From: Pseudomonadota bacterium
Lineage (GTDB): Bacteria; Myxococcota_A; UBA796; UBA9615
DNA: 47,664 nucleotides
Assembly (NCBI GenBank): GCA_024229515.1
Contig: JAAESI010000261.1
Coordinates: 1-47,664, forward strand
Direction of reading: 5' to 3'
Shown here: positions 16,511 to 29,077 of the stretch, piece by piece
Position numbering within the stretch: the first letter of the stretch is position 1
Layout: the number at the start of each line of letters is the position of its first letter
The notes under the pieces: generated by a model
Told to the model about the DNA's origin: nothing
Databases searched by the model: none
The model's input: only the letters and a program-made list of their open reading frames with translations
Made by a program: the position numbers and the translations under genes

Positions 16511-17899
16511 CTAGTGCCCCGCCGCCGTGAAGAGTTGAACCACGAAGTCCATCCCGAAGCTGCCTGCGAGGGTGCCCACGATGATGGACGCGACGCAGAA
16601 GACCTTGATCCAGTCGCTCGCCTTCAGGGAGCTGACGAGGCGGGGGTCTCCCGACAGGTACGCCGACACCGCGAAGAGCTCTTCGCCGATGAGGGTGTAG
16701 TCGCAGGCGGCGATGAAGAAGGGCAACTGCGTTGCCTCCGCGGTGCCCGCGATCTGGATCGATTTGTTGACGAAGCCGGTCTCCGCGAGGATGAGCGACT
16801 CCGCGAAGAAGCGGCCGAGGTAGATGTTCGTCGCCGGCTTCTCCCGCAGGATGATGCCGTTGGTGCCGGCGCAGAAAGCGAACTGCTCGGAGCTGATGAA
16901 CCGGGTGTTGGTGGAGCGGTACGCGTCCGGGTAGCCCGCCTGGTAGTAGCCCGCCTTGACCACCTCGTCCGCGACCTCCCGCACCAGCGGGATGCAGCAG
17001 GTGACGATGATGTCCGACTGGTACTCGGCGACCTTCTTGGACACCTCGCCGAGGATCAGGACCGACGCAATGGTCTGGATGTCCTGCAGCTCGTCGATGC
17101 CCGGCACGTACAGCACCGGCTTGCCCATCTCCGTCGCGCGGCCGATGCCCTCCTCGATGGCGTCGATGCCGGGGATGCGGCGGATGAAGACTTCCTTGCC
17201 CTTCCGCGCCCGGTCGGTGAACCAGAACATCAGCCCGCCAACCGTCAGCACGATGAGCGCCATCAACAGGAAGCCGACCGAGGTGTTGAGCCACACCCCC
17301 TTGGGCTCACCCGCGATCGCCGGCGTGCTGTTGGCGTGGGCGTCCAGGAACGCGAACCGGTCAGCCGGCTTGGTCAGGTTGGCTTCGTCGGCCTGGGCGC
17401 GCAGCCCCCTCGGCAGCGCCAGGACCCGGTAGTAGTACTGGTCCCGGACCCCCTTGTTCAGCGGGTCCTCGGCGACCTTGTCCGTGTAGGTCGTGATGTC
17501 CGGAGTGAGGTCTTCGACCCGCATCTCCCAGGGACCGTCCGGCGATTCGGCGCGGGCGACCGTGAACCTGGCCGCCTCGACGTCGGGGTGGGGCGTCCAG
17601 CTCAGGTCCAGGTTCAGGCCCGAGTTGTGCTTCGGCGCGGTGACCGTCAGCTCCGTCGGGGCGGGGACCTTGACCACGTCGGCCATGGAGCCCTCGGCGA
17701 CCGCGGCAGCCTCCATCAGGCCGGGAGGCGCCTCCAGGCCGGCGGCCGAATCGTCGTCGTCCCCGGCCGAGTCGTTGCCAACACCGATGACGGAACTGTC
17801 GTCGTCATCGCTGTTCGCAGCATCGGACGGAGCGGAGTCCGCGAACGCCGGCGAGGCCAGCGCGAGGAGGAACAGCAGTGTGAGCCAGCGTGCGGTCAT
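16511..17899 (-). CDS. FN3 and DUF6754-like membrane protein of the ASKHA operon
   Basis: 462 residues. Signal peptide 1-20 (AFA-D); acidic linker with DDDDSS and DDDDSA (31-52); fibronectin type III-like domain about 80-175 (LTVTAPKHNSGLNLDLSWTP, YYYRVLAL); TM helix about 206-227; a conserved domain of about 200 residues (235-430) with RRIPGIDAIEEGIGRATEMG, FISSEQFAFCAGTNGI and ACDYTLIGEELFA; and a second TM helix about 433-455. The 235-430 region matches my memory of DUF6754, a family without assigned function. Topology predicts FN3 outside and the DUF domain in the cytoplasm, next to the ATPase. The gene overlaps the upstream one by ATGA and abuts the next. Confidence 0.75.
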   Translation of the reverse strand: MTARWLTLLFLLALASPAFADSAPSDAANSDDDDSSVIGVGNDSAGDDDDSAAGLEAPPGLMEAAAVAEGSMADVVKVPAPTELTVTAPKHNSGLNLDLSWTPHPDVEAARFTVARAESPDGPWEMRVEDLTPDITTYTDKVAEDPLNKGVRDQYYYRVLALPRGLRAQADEANLTKPADRFAFLDAHANSTPAIAGEPKGVWLNTSVGFLLMALIVLTVGGLMFWFTDRARKGKEVFIRRIPGIDAIEEGIGRATEMGKPVLYVPGIDELQDIQTIASVLILGEVSKKVAEYQSDIIVTCCIPLVREVADEVVKAGYYQAGYPDAYRSTNTRFISSEQFAFCAGTNGIILREKPATNIYLGRFFAESLILAETGFVNKSIQIAGTAEATQLPFFIAACDYTLIGEELFAVSAYLSGDPRLVSSLKASDWIKVFCVASIIVGTLAGSFGMDFVVQLFTAAGH

Positions 17900-19023
17900 C
17901 GTTCGATCGACTCCACGTTGGCGCGCGGCAGGATGGCGTCGTGCCCGTCGGCGAAAGCGACTTCGAGCACCCGGACCTTCGTCTCGGACTCCATCGCCAT
18001 CAGGTCCACCGGCAGGCTCTTGACCGTGCCGATCTTCCCGAACCAGGGAGCGCGAATGCCGCGCACGGTGTCCCCCACCGAGATGCCCGTGGGCTCCGGG
18101 GGAACGAACTTCTCGGCTGACGCCTCTTCGTCGTCGTGCGTGATGACGACCTCGGGGCGGATGACGCCGGCGCGGATCTGCGTGGCGCCGTTGATGGAGG
18201 CGCGTCGGCCTTCCTTGCTCTGGAGCAGCTTGAACGTCGCGGGGGCCATGTCGATGTGACCGAAGCCCTCGGTGACGATCAGGGTCAGCCCCAGGTCCTC
18301 GCCGCCGGTGATCGCGACGCCGACCTCGTAGCCGAGCAGCTCCTTGATGTCGTCATAGTCGAAGCCGCCCGTGACGATGCCCGCGACCCCGAGTTCGACG
18401 GCGCGCTTCAACCCCTTGAGGGTGATGTAGGCACCGCCGACCACGATCTTGCCGGCGTGATCGGCCTTGAGGTGGGCGGGGTCGAGCACCTCGTGGGCGC
18501 CCCCCTCGATGTTGGCGATCTCGCCTTTGACCTCACCGCCGAGGCCGAAGATGCCCTGCACCATCATCGCCGGCGCCTGCACCACGCAGCCCTCGCCGGG
18601 GATGACCTCGACCACGCGGCCGTTGATGTAGGCGTCCACCTCCACGGGGATGGGGGCGGCCTGGAGGATGACCATGCCGGTGACCGTCGAGATCGACTCG
18701 ATGGTGCCCGTGACGATGGCCTTGGCCTCGCTCTTGAACATGCCCATGAAGCCGGGCGTCTCCGCAAGGATCTCGTCCTTGACCACGGAGTCGCCGACAT
18801 CCTTGGTCATGTAGGCCTTGAGCCGACCGGGATCGATGCCCAGCTGGTTGGCGACGTTGGCGGGGAAGACCTTGCCCGGCAGGGAGGTGCGCGCGACGAC
18901 CTGGTCGGCCTCCACGACGTCTCCCACCTCGACATCCACGTCCCCCTCGATGGGGAGGCGGCGGTCCTTCTGGACGATGTGGTGCTCCGTGACCGTCAGG
19001 CCCGGGGTGAAGATGGCGCCCAT
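17896..19023 (-). CDS. Barrel-sandwich and KOW-like protein of the ASKHA operon
   Basis: 375 residues, no signal peptide or TM helix, so cytoplasmic. Residues about 5-50 (GDVDVEVGDVVEADQVVARTSLPG) and 75-150 (KDVGDSVVKDEILAE, GTIESISTVTGMVILQ) have the hairpin pattern of RnfC/biotinyl-like barrel-sandwich folds, but no Lys for biotin or lipoate is evident. The middle (about 170-300) carries glycine-rich segments: AGKIVVGGAYITLKGL, IVTGGFDYDDIKELLG and VAITGGEDLGLTLIVTEGFG. The last 55 residues look like a KOW/SH3-type barrel (VGDTVRGIRAPWFGKIGTV). It lies directly after the ATPase gene with one base of overlap. Function unknown; probably a stable partner of the ATPase. Confidence 0.7.
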   Translation of the reverse strand: MGAIFTPGLTVTEHHIVQKDRRLPIEGDVDVEVGDVVEADQVVARTSLPGKVFPANVANQLGIDPGRLKAYMTKDVGDSVVKDEILAETPGFMGMFKSEAKAIVTGTIESISTVTGMVILQAAPIPVEVDAYINGRVVEVIPGEGCVVQAPAMMVQGIFGLGGEVKGEIANIEGGAHEVLDPAHLKADHAGKIVVGGAYITLKGLKRAVELGVAGIVTGGFDYDDIKELLGYEVGVAITGGEDLGLTLIVTEGFGHIDMAPATFKLLQSKEGRRASINGATQIRAGVIRPEVVITHDDEEASAEKFVPPEPTGISVGDTVRGIRAPWFGKIGTVKSLPVDLMAMESETKVRVLEVAFADGHDAILPRANVESIER

Positions 19024-20828
19024 CAGGGGTACTCCCCCATCTCTTCGACCCAGCGGGTCAGGGTCGGAACGCGCCGCTCGTCCATCGGCACCTGCACGCC
19101 GGGACGACCGCGGGTGTCCAAGGCGATGCCGCAGACGCCGCCGCGGACGACCTGCTGAACCGGCTTGCCGGGACCGGCGCCCAGGTCGAGCTGCTTCTGC
19201 AGCGGGGTGAACGTGCCCTTGAGTTCGTCCTCGCGAGAGGCCTCGATGAGCCGAAGCTCGCCGAACCCGAGGGTCTCGTCCATGGAGCCGCCGCCCGGCA
19301 GCTTCATCTGGACCCGCATCACCGGCTTGTCCTCGTTGATCTCGCCCGCCGGGGAGATGCAGCTGCCCAGGTAGATGAGGCAGTCCTTCTCGAAGACGGT
19401 CGTGGCCGCTTCGGCGTGCACCGAGCTGAAGACGCCCAGGTGCGGGGTCATGAAGATGGAGTCGACGGCGATGTCCGTGATGCCCTCGGGCGCGAACGAG
19501 TCGATCATCATCCGCATCGACTGCACCCGCCGGGGCGCATGGCTGAGCACGCCGCCGGAGCCGACGATGAGGTCCAGCTTCAGCATCTTGACCAGCGTCT
19601 CGCCGCTGCCGGACTGGCGGAAGGCGTCCGCGATGGTCCGCTCCTTCTGCACGCCGCGCAGCGCGACCGCGAACTCCTTGTGCTGGATGAACGCCAGCCG
19701 GAGCGCCTCGCGGGCGATGGCCTGCTCGACCTGCAGCTCCTCGAGCGTCTCGGGGATGGTCGTCGGCCGGATCATCTTGTTGCCGATCCGGTTGCGCAGC
19801 CCCTTCTCGTCGATGGGGAACGGCACCCAGCGGAGGATGGACTCGAGTCCAGCCTCCGCGAGCACGTTCGAGATCGAGTAGCTCATCCCCAGGTTGGCCG
19901 ACACGGTGCGGTTGAACGCGTCGTCGAAGACCGAGAAGACGTCCGTCGTCGCGCCGCCGATGTCGACGCCGACCACGTTGATGTTCCGCTGCTTCGCGAT
20001 GGTCTGGATGATCATCCCGACCGCCGCCGGCGTGGGCATGATCGGCACGTCGGCCCAGTCCATCAGCTTGTCGTAGCCGGGCGCCTGCGCCATCACGTGC
20101 TCCATGAACAGGTCATGGATCTTGTCCCGCGCGGGGCCGAGGTTCTCCTCCTCCATGATCGGGCGCACGTTCTCGACCATGGAGAGGTCCGAGAGGTCCT
20201 TGAGGCGCTCCTCGATCTGGGGGCGGACGGCGCTGTTGCCGCCGTAGATGATCGGCAGGTTGAAGCCGCCGCCGAGGCGGGTCCGGGGGCGCGCCGCCGC
20301 GATCATCTCCGCGATGGCGACCACGTGCTTGACCGTGCCGCCGTTGATGCCGCCGGCGAGGAGGATCATGTCGGGCCGCAGCTGCCGGATGCGCTCGATC
20401 TGCTCGTGCGGCTTGCGCTTGTCGTTGGTGGCGAACGTGTCCATCACGATGGCGCCGGCGCCGAGGGCCGCCCGCATCGCGGATTCGGCCGTCATCGACC
20501 GCACCACGCCGCCGACGACGAGCTGTAGACCACCGCCGGCCGACGAGGTCGAGATGTACAGATCCACGCCGTCCCGGTCTCCCTGGTCGGGGGTCTTGAT
20601 CTGGTCGCCGTCCACGAGCGTCCGGCCGGACAGCTCCTGGACTTCCATGGCGGCATTCAGCACGCCCCGCGTGACGTCCTCGAAGGGCGCCTCCACGGTG
20701 GTCGGCGCTTCGCCGCGGTAGGTCTGCCGCCATCCGTCGTCCGTCAGTTCGAACAGCACCGCCTTGGTGGTGGTCGAACCGCAGTCGGTCGCCAGGACCG
20801 AGCGGATGGTGGAGGGGTCGATGCTCAC
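19023..20828 (-). CDS. GlmL/MutL-type ASKHA ATPase
   Basis: 601 residues from the GTG at 20828. The open frame runs further upstream, but only inside the preceding gene, whose stop overlaps this GTG as GTGA. ASKHA nucleotide-binding signatures are complete: phosphate-1 LATDCGSTTTKAVLFE at residues 12-27 (D15, G17, K22), phosphate-2 VVGVDIGGATTDVFSV, and adenosine motif IVGSGGVLSHA. This is the glutamate mutase L family, named from GlmL beside clostridial glutamate mutase and thought to be chaperone or repair-like. No mutase subunits lie nearby, so that name does not explain its role here. It is embedded in an eight-gene membrane operon, where it is the only evident ATPase. Confidence 0.85.
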   Translation of the reverse strand: MSIDPSTIRSVLATDCGSTTTKAVLFELTDDGWRQTYRGEAPTTVEAPFEDVTRGVLNAAMEVQELSGRTLVDGDQIKTPDQGDRDGVDLYISTSSAGGGLQLVVGGVVRSMTAESAMRAALGAGAIVMDTFATNDKRKPHEQIERIRQLRPDMILLAGGINGGTVKHVVAIAEMIAAARPRTRLGGGFNLPIIYGGNSAVRPQIEERLKDLSDLSMVENVRPIMEEENLGPARDKIHDLFMEHVMAQAPGYDKLMDWADVPIMPTPAAVGMIIQTIAKQRNINVVGVDIGGATTDVFSVFDDAFNRTVSANLGMSYSISNVLAEAGLESILRWVPFPIDEKGLRNRIGNKMIRPTTIPETLEELQVEQAIAREALRLAFIQHKEFAVALRGVQKERTIADAFRQSGSGETLVKMLKLDLIVGSGGVLSHAPRRVQSMRMMIDSFAPEGITDIAVDSIFMTPHLGVFSSVHAEAATTVFEKDCLIYLGSCISPAGEINEDKPVMRVQMKLPGGGSMDETLGFGELRLIEASREDELKGTFTPLQKQLDLGAGPGKPVQQVVRGGVCGIALDTRGRPGVQVPMDERRVPTLTRWVEEMGEYP

Positions 20829-21130
20829 TGGGCGCCTCCCGCGAACTCGGTCCGGCCGGCGTCGAGCGCCTCGATCCGCCGGAGCACGTACTCGAACCCG
20901 CGCCGGTCCTCCAGCAGGTGCGCCATCGCGTCCCACTCGGGCACGGTCAGAAACGCGCCGATGGACGGCGACAGCAGGTGCATGAACTGACTCCCGACGT
21001 AGCTGAGCGGACGCACCGACTCCAACGCCAGGATGGCCGGGACGGTCATGCCGAACCGGACGATGAACTTGCCGACCTTGTCGACCGCGGCCGCCTGCTC
21101 GGGGGTCACCTTCAGGGGAGTGGTGCTCAC
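20825..21130 (-). CDS. Small helical protein upstream of the ASKHA ATPase
   Basis: 101 residues from GTG at 21130. This start is chosen over more distant ones because it overlaps the preceding TGA as GTGA, the same junction used between this gene and the ATPase. The sequence is mostly helical, with a hydrophobic central stretch (RFGMTVPAILALESVRPLSY, HLLSPSIGAFL) and a charged C-terminal helix (EWDAMAHLLEDRRGFEYVLRRIEAL). The central stretch could be a short membrane-associated helix. No recognised family. Its fixed position just before the ATPase suggests it is a small subunit or regulator of the complex. Confidence 0.65.
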   Translation of the reverse strand: MSTTPLKVTPEQAAAVDKVGKFIVRFGMTVPAILALESVRPLSYVGSQFMHLLSPSIGAFLTVPEWDAMAHLLEDRRGFEYVLRRIEALDAGRTEFAGGAQ

Positions 21131-21540
21131 GCGCGCGCCTCCCCGATGTGCTCCCGAAGCGCGGCCGTGATCTCCTCGAGGCGGTCCTCGCATCGCAGGG
21201 TGATCGACGCCCGACGTCGCAGCAGCGGGCTGCGGGCGGAGCCGACGAGGAAGAAGCCGTCGTCCGTGGCGGCCCAGGATCCGAACCGGTCCCACGTTCG
21301 CCGGGCGCGGCGGAGGGGGTTGTCGATCGTGACCCCCTCGGCGTCCAAGCCGAAGCGGGTTGGCAGCAGGACCTCCGCCGTTGCGGTCAGCAGCAGCAGG
21401 GCCCCAACGAACGCCAGCCACGGATCGAGCGCCGCCACAGCCCCCGTTCCCACCGCGATCACCAAGCCGGCAAACGCCGCACTGCGCGGCTGTCGCCGTG
21501 CTGGCCAGTCAGTCCAGGTGATGGTCGGGGGGGTGCCCAA
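21127..21540 (-). CDS. Two-TM protein with possible bacterial PH-like domain
   Basis: 137 residues if started at TTG 21540; no Shine-Dalgarno sequence is visible and the start is uncertain. Two TM helices lie at about 21-39 and 41-58. The remaining 75 residues are strand-rich (LDAEGVTIDNPLRRARRTW, DGFFLVGSARSPLLRRRASI) and end in a helix (LEEITAALREHI), the layout of bacterial PH-like membrane proteins such as the bPH_2/bPH_6 groups. This assignment is tentative. It is the first gene of the eight-gene operon; its TGA overlaps the next GTG. Confidence 0.55.
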   Translation of the reverse strand: MGTPPTITWTDWPARRQPRSAAFAGLVIAVGTGAVAALDPWLAFVGALLLLTATAEVLLPTRFGLDAEGVTIDNPLRRARRTWDRFGSWAATDDGFFLVGSARSPLLRRRASITLRCEDRLEEITAALREHIGEARA

Positions 21541-21626
21541 GGGCGCGCAGTGTATGCGCGGCCCCCGGAGGGATCAAACGGCGGCCGCAGGACGTTGACG
21601 TCGGCGGCTCAGGTCGTCACGTGGCG

Positions 21627-21642
21627 CCCTCCGTGAGGAGGG
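21627..21642 (+). promoter_or_regulatory. Hairpin that includes the Shine-Dalgarno of the first giant surface protein
   Basis: CCCTCC (21627-21632), loop GTGA, GGAGGG (21637-21642) form a perfect six-pair hairpin. The right arm is the only good ribosome-binding site for the ATG at 21649. If formed in the mRNA it would hide the site and lower translation, possibly in a temperature- or protein-dependent way. A short stem like this can arise by chance in GC-rich DNA. Confidence 0.4.
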
Positions 21643-21648
21643 ACTCCA

Positions 21649-24387
21649 ATGTTGTCTGTTCGCATTTCGGCCCTTTGCGCCGCCGTCGCCCTGTTGCTGA
21701 TCGCTGCCCCGTCCTCGGCCAACGACTGCAGCGCCGTCTTCACGACCGACGTCGGGCCCCTCATGACCCCGCCGAACGGCAGCTTCCAGTCGTTCACGTA
21801 CGACTGCAGCGCCGTCAACGGCTGCCAGACCTACTTCGACATCGTCGCGGCCGCGGGTGACGTCATCGAGTTGGACACCTGCACCAACGGCTCGACCGAC
21901 TTCGACATCGGCAAGTCCGCCTTCGACAGCAGCGGCAACCTCGAGGCCTGCGACGACATCCCTTGCGGTGACGGCTCCACGCTGTCGTTCACGGTCCCGT
22001 TCGACGGCACGTGGCGCATGCGGATCTCCGGCTACGTGAGCTCGGCGGAGGGCACCTACACCCTCGGCTACAACATCCCCGACACCGTCACCATCGTCGG
22101 CGCCGTCGAGGACGTGGACGGCGACGGCTTCTTCGACGACGTCGACTGCGACGACGACAACGACACCATCTACCCGGGCGCCCCCGAGTCGTGCGACGCG
22201 GTCGACAGCGACTGCGACCTCGAGATCGTCGACGGCTACCCCGACTACAACACCGACGGGAACCCCGACTGCATCGACCCGCCCGCAGCCGGCTCCATCG
22301 TGCTCACGGAGATCCTCCAGAACCCCAGCGTGGTCAGCGACCTCAACGGCGAGTGGTTCGAAATCCTCAACGCCAGCGCCTTCGACATCGATCTGGTCGA
22401 CTGGGTCTTCAGCGACCTCGGCACCGACAGCTACACCGTTCCCTTCAGCTTCGTCCTGGCGGCCGGCTCCTACGCCGTGATCGGGTCGGAGATCGACATC
22501 ACCCTGAACGGCGACGTCGCGGTGGACCTGGAGGTCGGCACCTTCTTCCTCAGCAACGGAGACGACGATCTCATCATCACCACCCCTGCGCCGAGCTCGC
22601 TCGAGCAAGATCGGGTCGAGTGGGACGGCGGACCCACGTTCCCCGATCCCACCGGCGCCTCCATGGCCCTCGCCCCCGGCTTCGTAGACGCCACCTCCAA
22701 CGATACGGTCACCAACTGGTGCGCCTCCACCGGCACGTTCGGCGACGGCGACTTCGGCAGCCCCGGCGGCCCCAACTCCGACCTCGACGTCGACTTCGAC
22801 ACCGACGGCATCGTCGACTGCGTCGACCCCGATGACGACAACGACGGCGACCCCGACGTCACCGACTGCGCGGACTTCGACAACACCATCCACGCCGCCG
22901 CGACCGAGGCGTGCGACCTGATCGACAGCAACTGCGACGGCTCCTTCGTCGACCAGCACGACGACTTCGACGGCGACGGCGACCCCGACTGCACCGACGA
23001 CAACGACGACAACGACGCCTCGCTCGACGTGGACGACTGCGCGGACTTCGACGACACGATCTTCGTCGGCGCGACCGAGTTCTGCGACGAAATCGACCAG
23101 GACTGCGACGGCTCCTTCGTCGATGAGTTCACCGACACCGACGGCGACCTCGACCCCGACTGCACCGACGACAATGACAGCACCCTGGACATCGGCGACT
23201 GCGGTCCGCTGGACGACACCATCTACCCCGGTGCCCCCGAGCTCTGCGACCTGATCGACAGCGACTGCGACGGCTCCATCGTCGATGAGGACCTCGACAC
23301 CGACGGCGACCTCACCCCCGACTGCGTGGATGAGGACGACGACGACGACGGCCTCAGCGACGCCGACGAGGCCCTGGCCGGCACCAACCCCCTGAGCGGC
23401 GACTCGGACGGCGCCGGCTTCGGCGACCTCGACGAGGTCGGCGCGGACCCGTCCAACCCCACCGACACCGACGGCGACCTGACCCCCAACGCGCTCGACG
23501 ACGACGACGACGGTGACGGCATCCCCAGCGCCGACGAAGGCATCTTCGATCCCGACGCGGACACGGTGCCCAACTACCTGGACGACGACAGCGACGGCGA
23601 CGGCTTCGCCGACCTCGAGGAGACCGACGCCGACAACGACTCGGACGGCACGCCCAACTACCTCGACCTGGACTCCGACGGCGAGAACGACGTCGACTCT
23701 GTGGACGGCGACGGCGACAACGACGGCGACGGCATCCCCGACTACCTCGACCTCGACGACTTCGACGGCGACGCCGCCGATCCCGACGAGGACGGCCTCA
23801 CCAACGGCGAAGAGGCCGAGCTCGGCACCGACCCGAACAACGAGGACACCGACGGTGACGGCCTGCTCGATCCCGAGGAGATCGACGAGACCGGAACCGA
23901 TCCCACCGTGACCGACACCGACGACGACGGCCTCGACGACGGCGAAGAGGTCGACGAGACGGGCACCGACCCGAACAACCCCGACACCGACGACGACGGC
24001 CTGACCGACGGCGAAGAGGTCGACGAGACCGCCACCGACCCGCTCCGGCCCGACACCGACGAGGACGGCATGGACGACGGCACCGAGGTCGAAAACGGCG
24101 CCGACCCGAACAACGAGGACACGGACGGCGACGGCATCCTCGACGGCCCCGACGGCCTCGGCGATGACGACGGCGACGGCATCATCAACGTGCTCGATCC
24201 GACCGACGATTCGGGCGACGACGACGACTCCGCGGGCGACGACGACGACGCCACCGGGGACGACGATGACGACACCGATTCGGGTTGCGACTGCGCGACC
24301 TCGGTCTCGGGCTCCCGCGACGGAGCGGGTGTGTTGGCCCTGGTCCTTGGCTTGGGAATCTTCCGCAGGTGCCGCGCCCTGCGTTGA
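21649..24387 (+). CDS. Giant secreted MopE/TSP3 repeat protein with lamin-tail domain
   Basis: 912 residues. Signal peptide about 1-24. Residues 25-150 form a PPC-like beta-sandwich with disulfide-type Cys. One MopE-type unit (DCDDDNDTIYPGAPESCD) is followed by a lamin-tail-like (LTD) domain at about 210-380 (IVLTEILQNPS, NGEWFEILNAS, AAGSYAVIG). Three more MopE units follow, then about 300 residues of calcium-type thrombospondin-3 repeats (DxDxDG). The C-terminus has an acidic DDDDSA/DDDDAT linker, CDC, a hydrophobic helix and RRCRALR, resembling MYXO-CTERM sorting tails. Predicted role: calcium- or metal-stiffened surface stalk or adhesin. First of three tandem paralogues; base use is strongly skewed to GAC. 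Confidence 0.85.
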   Translation: MLSVRISALCAAVALLLIAAPSSANDCSAVFTTDVGPLMTPPNGSFQSFTYDCSAVNGCQTYFDIVAAAGDVIELDTCTNGSTDFDIGKSAFDSSGNLEACDDIPCGDGSTLSFTVPFDGTWRMRISGYVSSAEGTYTLGYNIPDTVTIVGAVEDVDGDGFFDDVDCDDDNDTIYPGAPESCDAVDSDCDLEIVDGYPDYNTDGNPDCIDPPAAGSIVLTEILQNPSVVSDLNGEWFEILNASAFDIDLVDWVFSDLGTDSYTVPFSFVLAAGSYAVIGSEIDITLNGDVAVDLEVGTFFLSNGDDDLIITTPAPSSLEQDRVEWDGGPTFPDPTGASMALAPGFVDATSNDTVTNWCASTGTFGDGDFGSPGGPNSDLDVDFDTDGIVDCVDPDDDNDGDPDVTDCADFDNTIHAAATEACDLIDSNCDGSFVDQHDDFDGDGDPDCTDDNDDNDASLDVDDCADFDDTIFVGATEFCDEIDQDCDGSFVDEFTDTDGDLDPDCTDDNDSTLDIGDCGPLDDTIYPGAPELCDLIDSDCDGSIVDEDLDTDGDLTPDCVDEDDDDDGLSDADEALAGTNPLSGDSDGAGFGDLDEVGADPSNPTDTDGDLTPNALDDDDDGDGIPSADEGIFDPDADTVPNYLDDDSDGDGFADLEETDADNDSDGTPNYLDLDSDGENDVDSVDGDGDNDGDGIPDYLDLDDFDGDAADPDEDGLTNGEEAELGTDPNNEDTDGDGLLDPEEIDETGTDPTVTDTDDDGLDDGEEVDETGTDPNNPDTDDDGLTDGEEVDETATDPLRPDTDEDGMDDGTEVENGADPNNEDTDGDGILDGPDGLGDDDGDGIINVLDPTDDSGDDDDSAGDDDDATGDDDDDTDSGCDCATSVSGSRDGAGVLALVLGLGIFRRCRALR

Positions 24388-24420
24388 CGTTGCGCGTTTC
24401 GTCGGTCACCTTGAGGACCG

Positions 24421-28243
<3,823 letters not shown>

Positions 28244-28266
<23 letters not shown>

Positions 28267-28975
28267 TGTCCTCGCCCTTGCCCCGCATGTCGAGGTAGGG
28301 CTTCCGCATCTTGACGGCCGTTCGTTCGCGGATGCTGCCCGCGATCGCCAGCGCCAGCTCCCCCTGCGGGTCGACCTCGTCCGGGGTCGCGTAGAGCCAG
28401 ACGTGGTCACGACCCGTCGGTGACGTCACCCGGTTCAGCGCCAGGTTGGTGATCCCGGTGATCTCGCGCACCTGCTGCATCGCCTCGAGCACGAACGCGT
28501 CCTTGGTCTGCGCGTCAGCCTGCGAGTCGTTCGTCGAGGTCTCGCTGAAGCTCCACTCGAGGATGCAGGGCGGCTCCTCGCAGTCGATGTCCTGCACGAT
28601 CGCGTCGATCACGCCCTCGTGCCCGGCCAGCCACTCGTTGAGGTCCAGGGCCGCCTCCGTCCAGGCTTCTGGTTGGTGGCTCTTGGGCAGGTGCTCGAAC
28701 TCGAGCGCGCCGTCTTCCGCCTCCCAGTCGTTCCAGGGCGCATCGAAGATCGGCTCCCGGGCGGGGTCGAGGTTGCCCTTCTGGAATGCCTCCGGGGGAA
28801 TGCCGCTTCCCGGGGGGGCCAGCTCCTCGGCATCCTCCAACTCGGGCGGAAGTTGCACGACTTGGTCTGGTTCTGGGGGCGGGGCCGGGTCGCTTTGATC
28901 CCTGCTCATCCACCAACCAAGGCCGAGTACGATGGTGGCGGTGACGGTCGCCCCTGCGACGAAACGTGGTTGCAT
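28244..28975 (-). CDS. Membrane-anchored periplasmic protein of unknown function
   Basis: 243 residues from ATG at 28975. A much longer open frame continues upstream, but that part is antisense to the Asp-rich repeats of the next gene and has the Val/Asp/Arg bias of a shadow. The true protein starts MQPRFVAGATVTATIVLGLGW, a signal-anchor helix (about 5-21), followed by an acidic Pro-rich linker and a soluble domain of about 170 residues with one Cys pair (DIDCEEPPCILEW). Its C-terminal half has mixed alpha/beta pattern (MQQVREITGITNLALNRVTS, DHVWLYATPDEV). It lies between two giant repeat genes on the opposite strand and could be a processing or export partner; this is inference from location only. 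Confidence 0.7.
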
Positions 28976-29077
28976 TGACCAAGACTGCCACGTACGAAGG
29001 ATCCGGTGCGGCACTGGATATCTTACGATACGGTGCTCAGGTGCTAAGGACCGTTGGCGCACGTTTGGAGACGCGAG

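Noticed and set aside
15863..18259. 798-codon plus-strand open frame across the ASKHA operon
   Set aside because: His/Asp/Arg-rich shadow antisense to membrane genes that have coherent TM patterns and coupled starts.
20829..20936. N-terminal extension of the ASKHA ATPase to 20936
   Set aside because: The extension lies inside the preceding gene, has Arg/Ala/Pro shadow composition, and the GTG at 20828 opens directly before the conserved ASKHA motif with a GTGA overlap.
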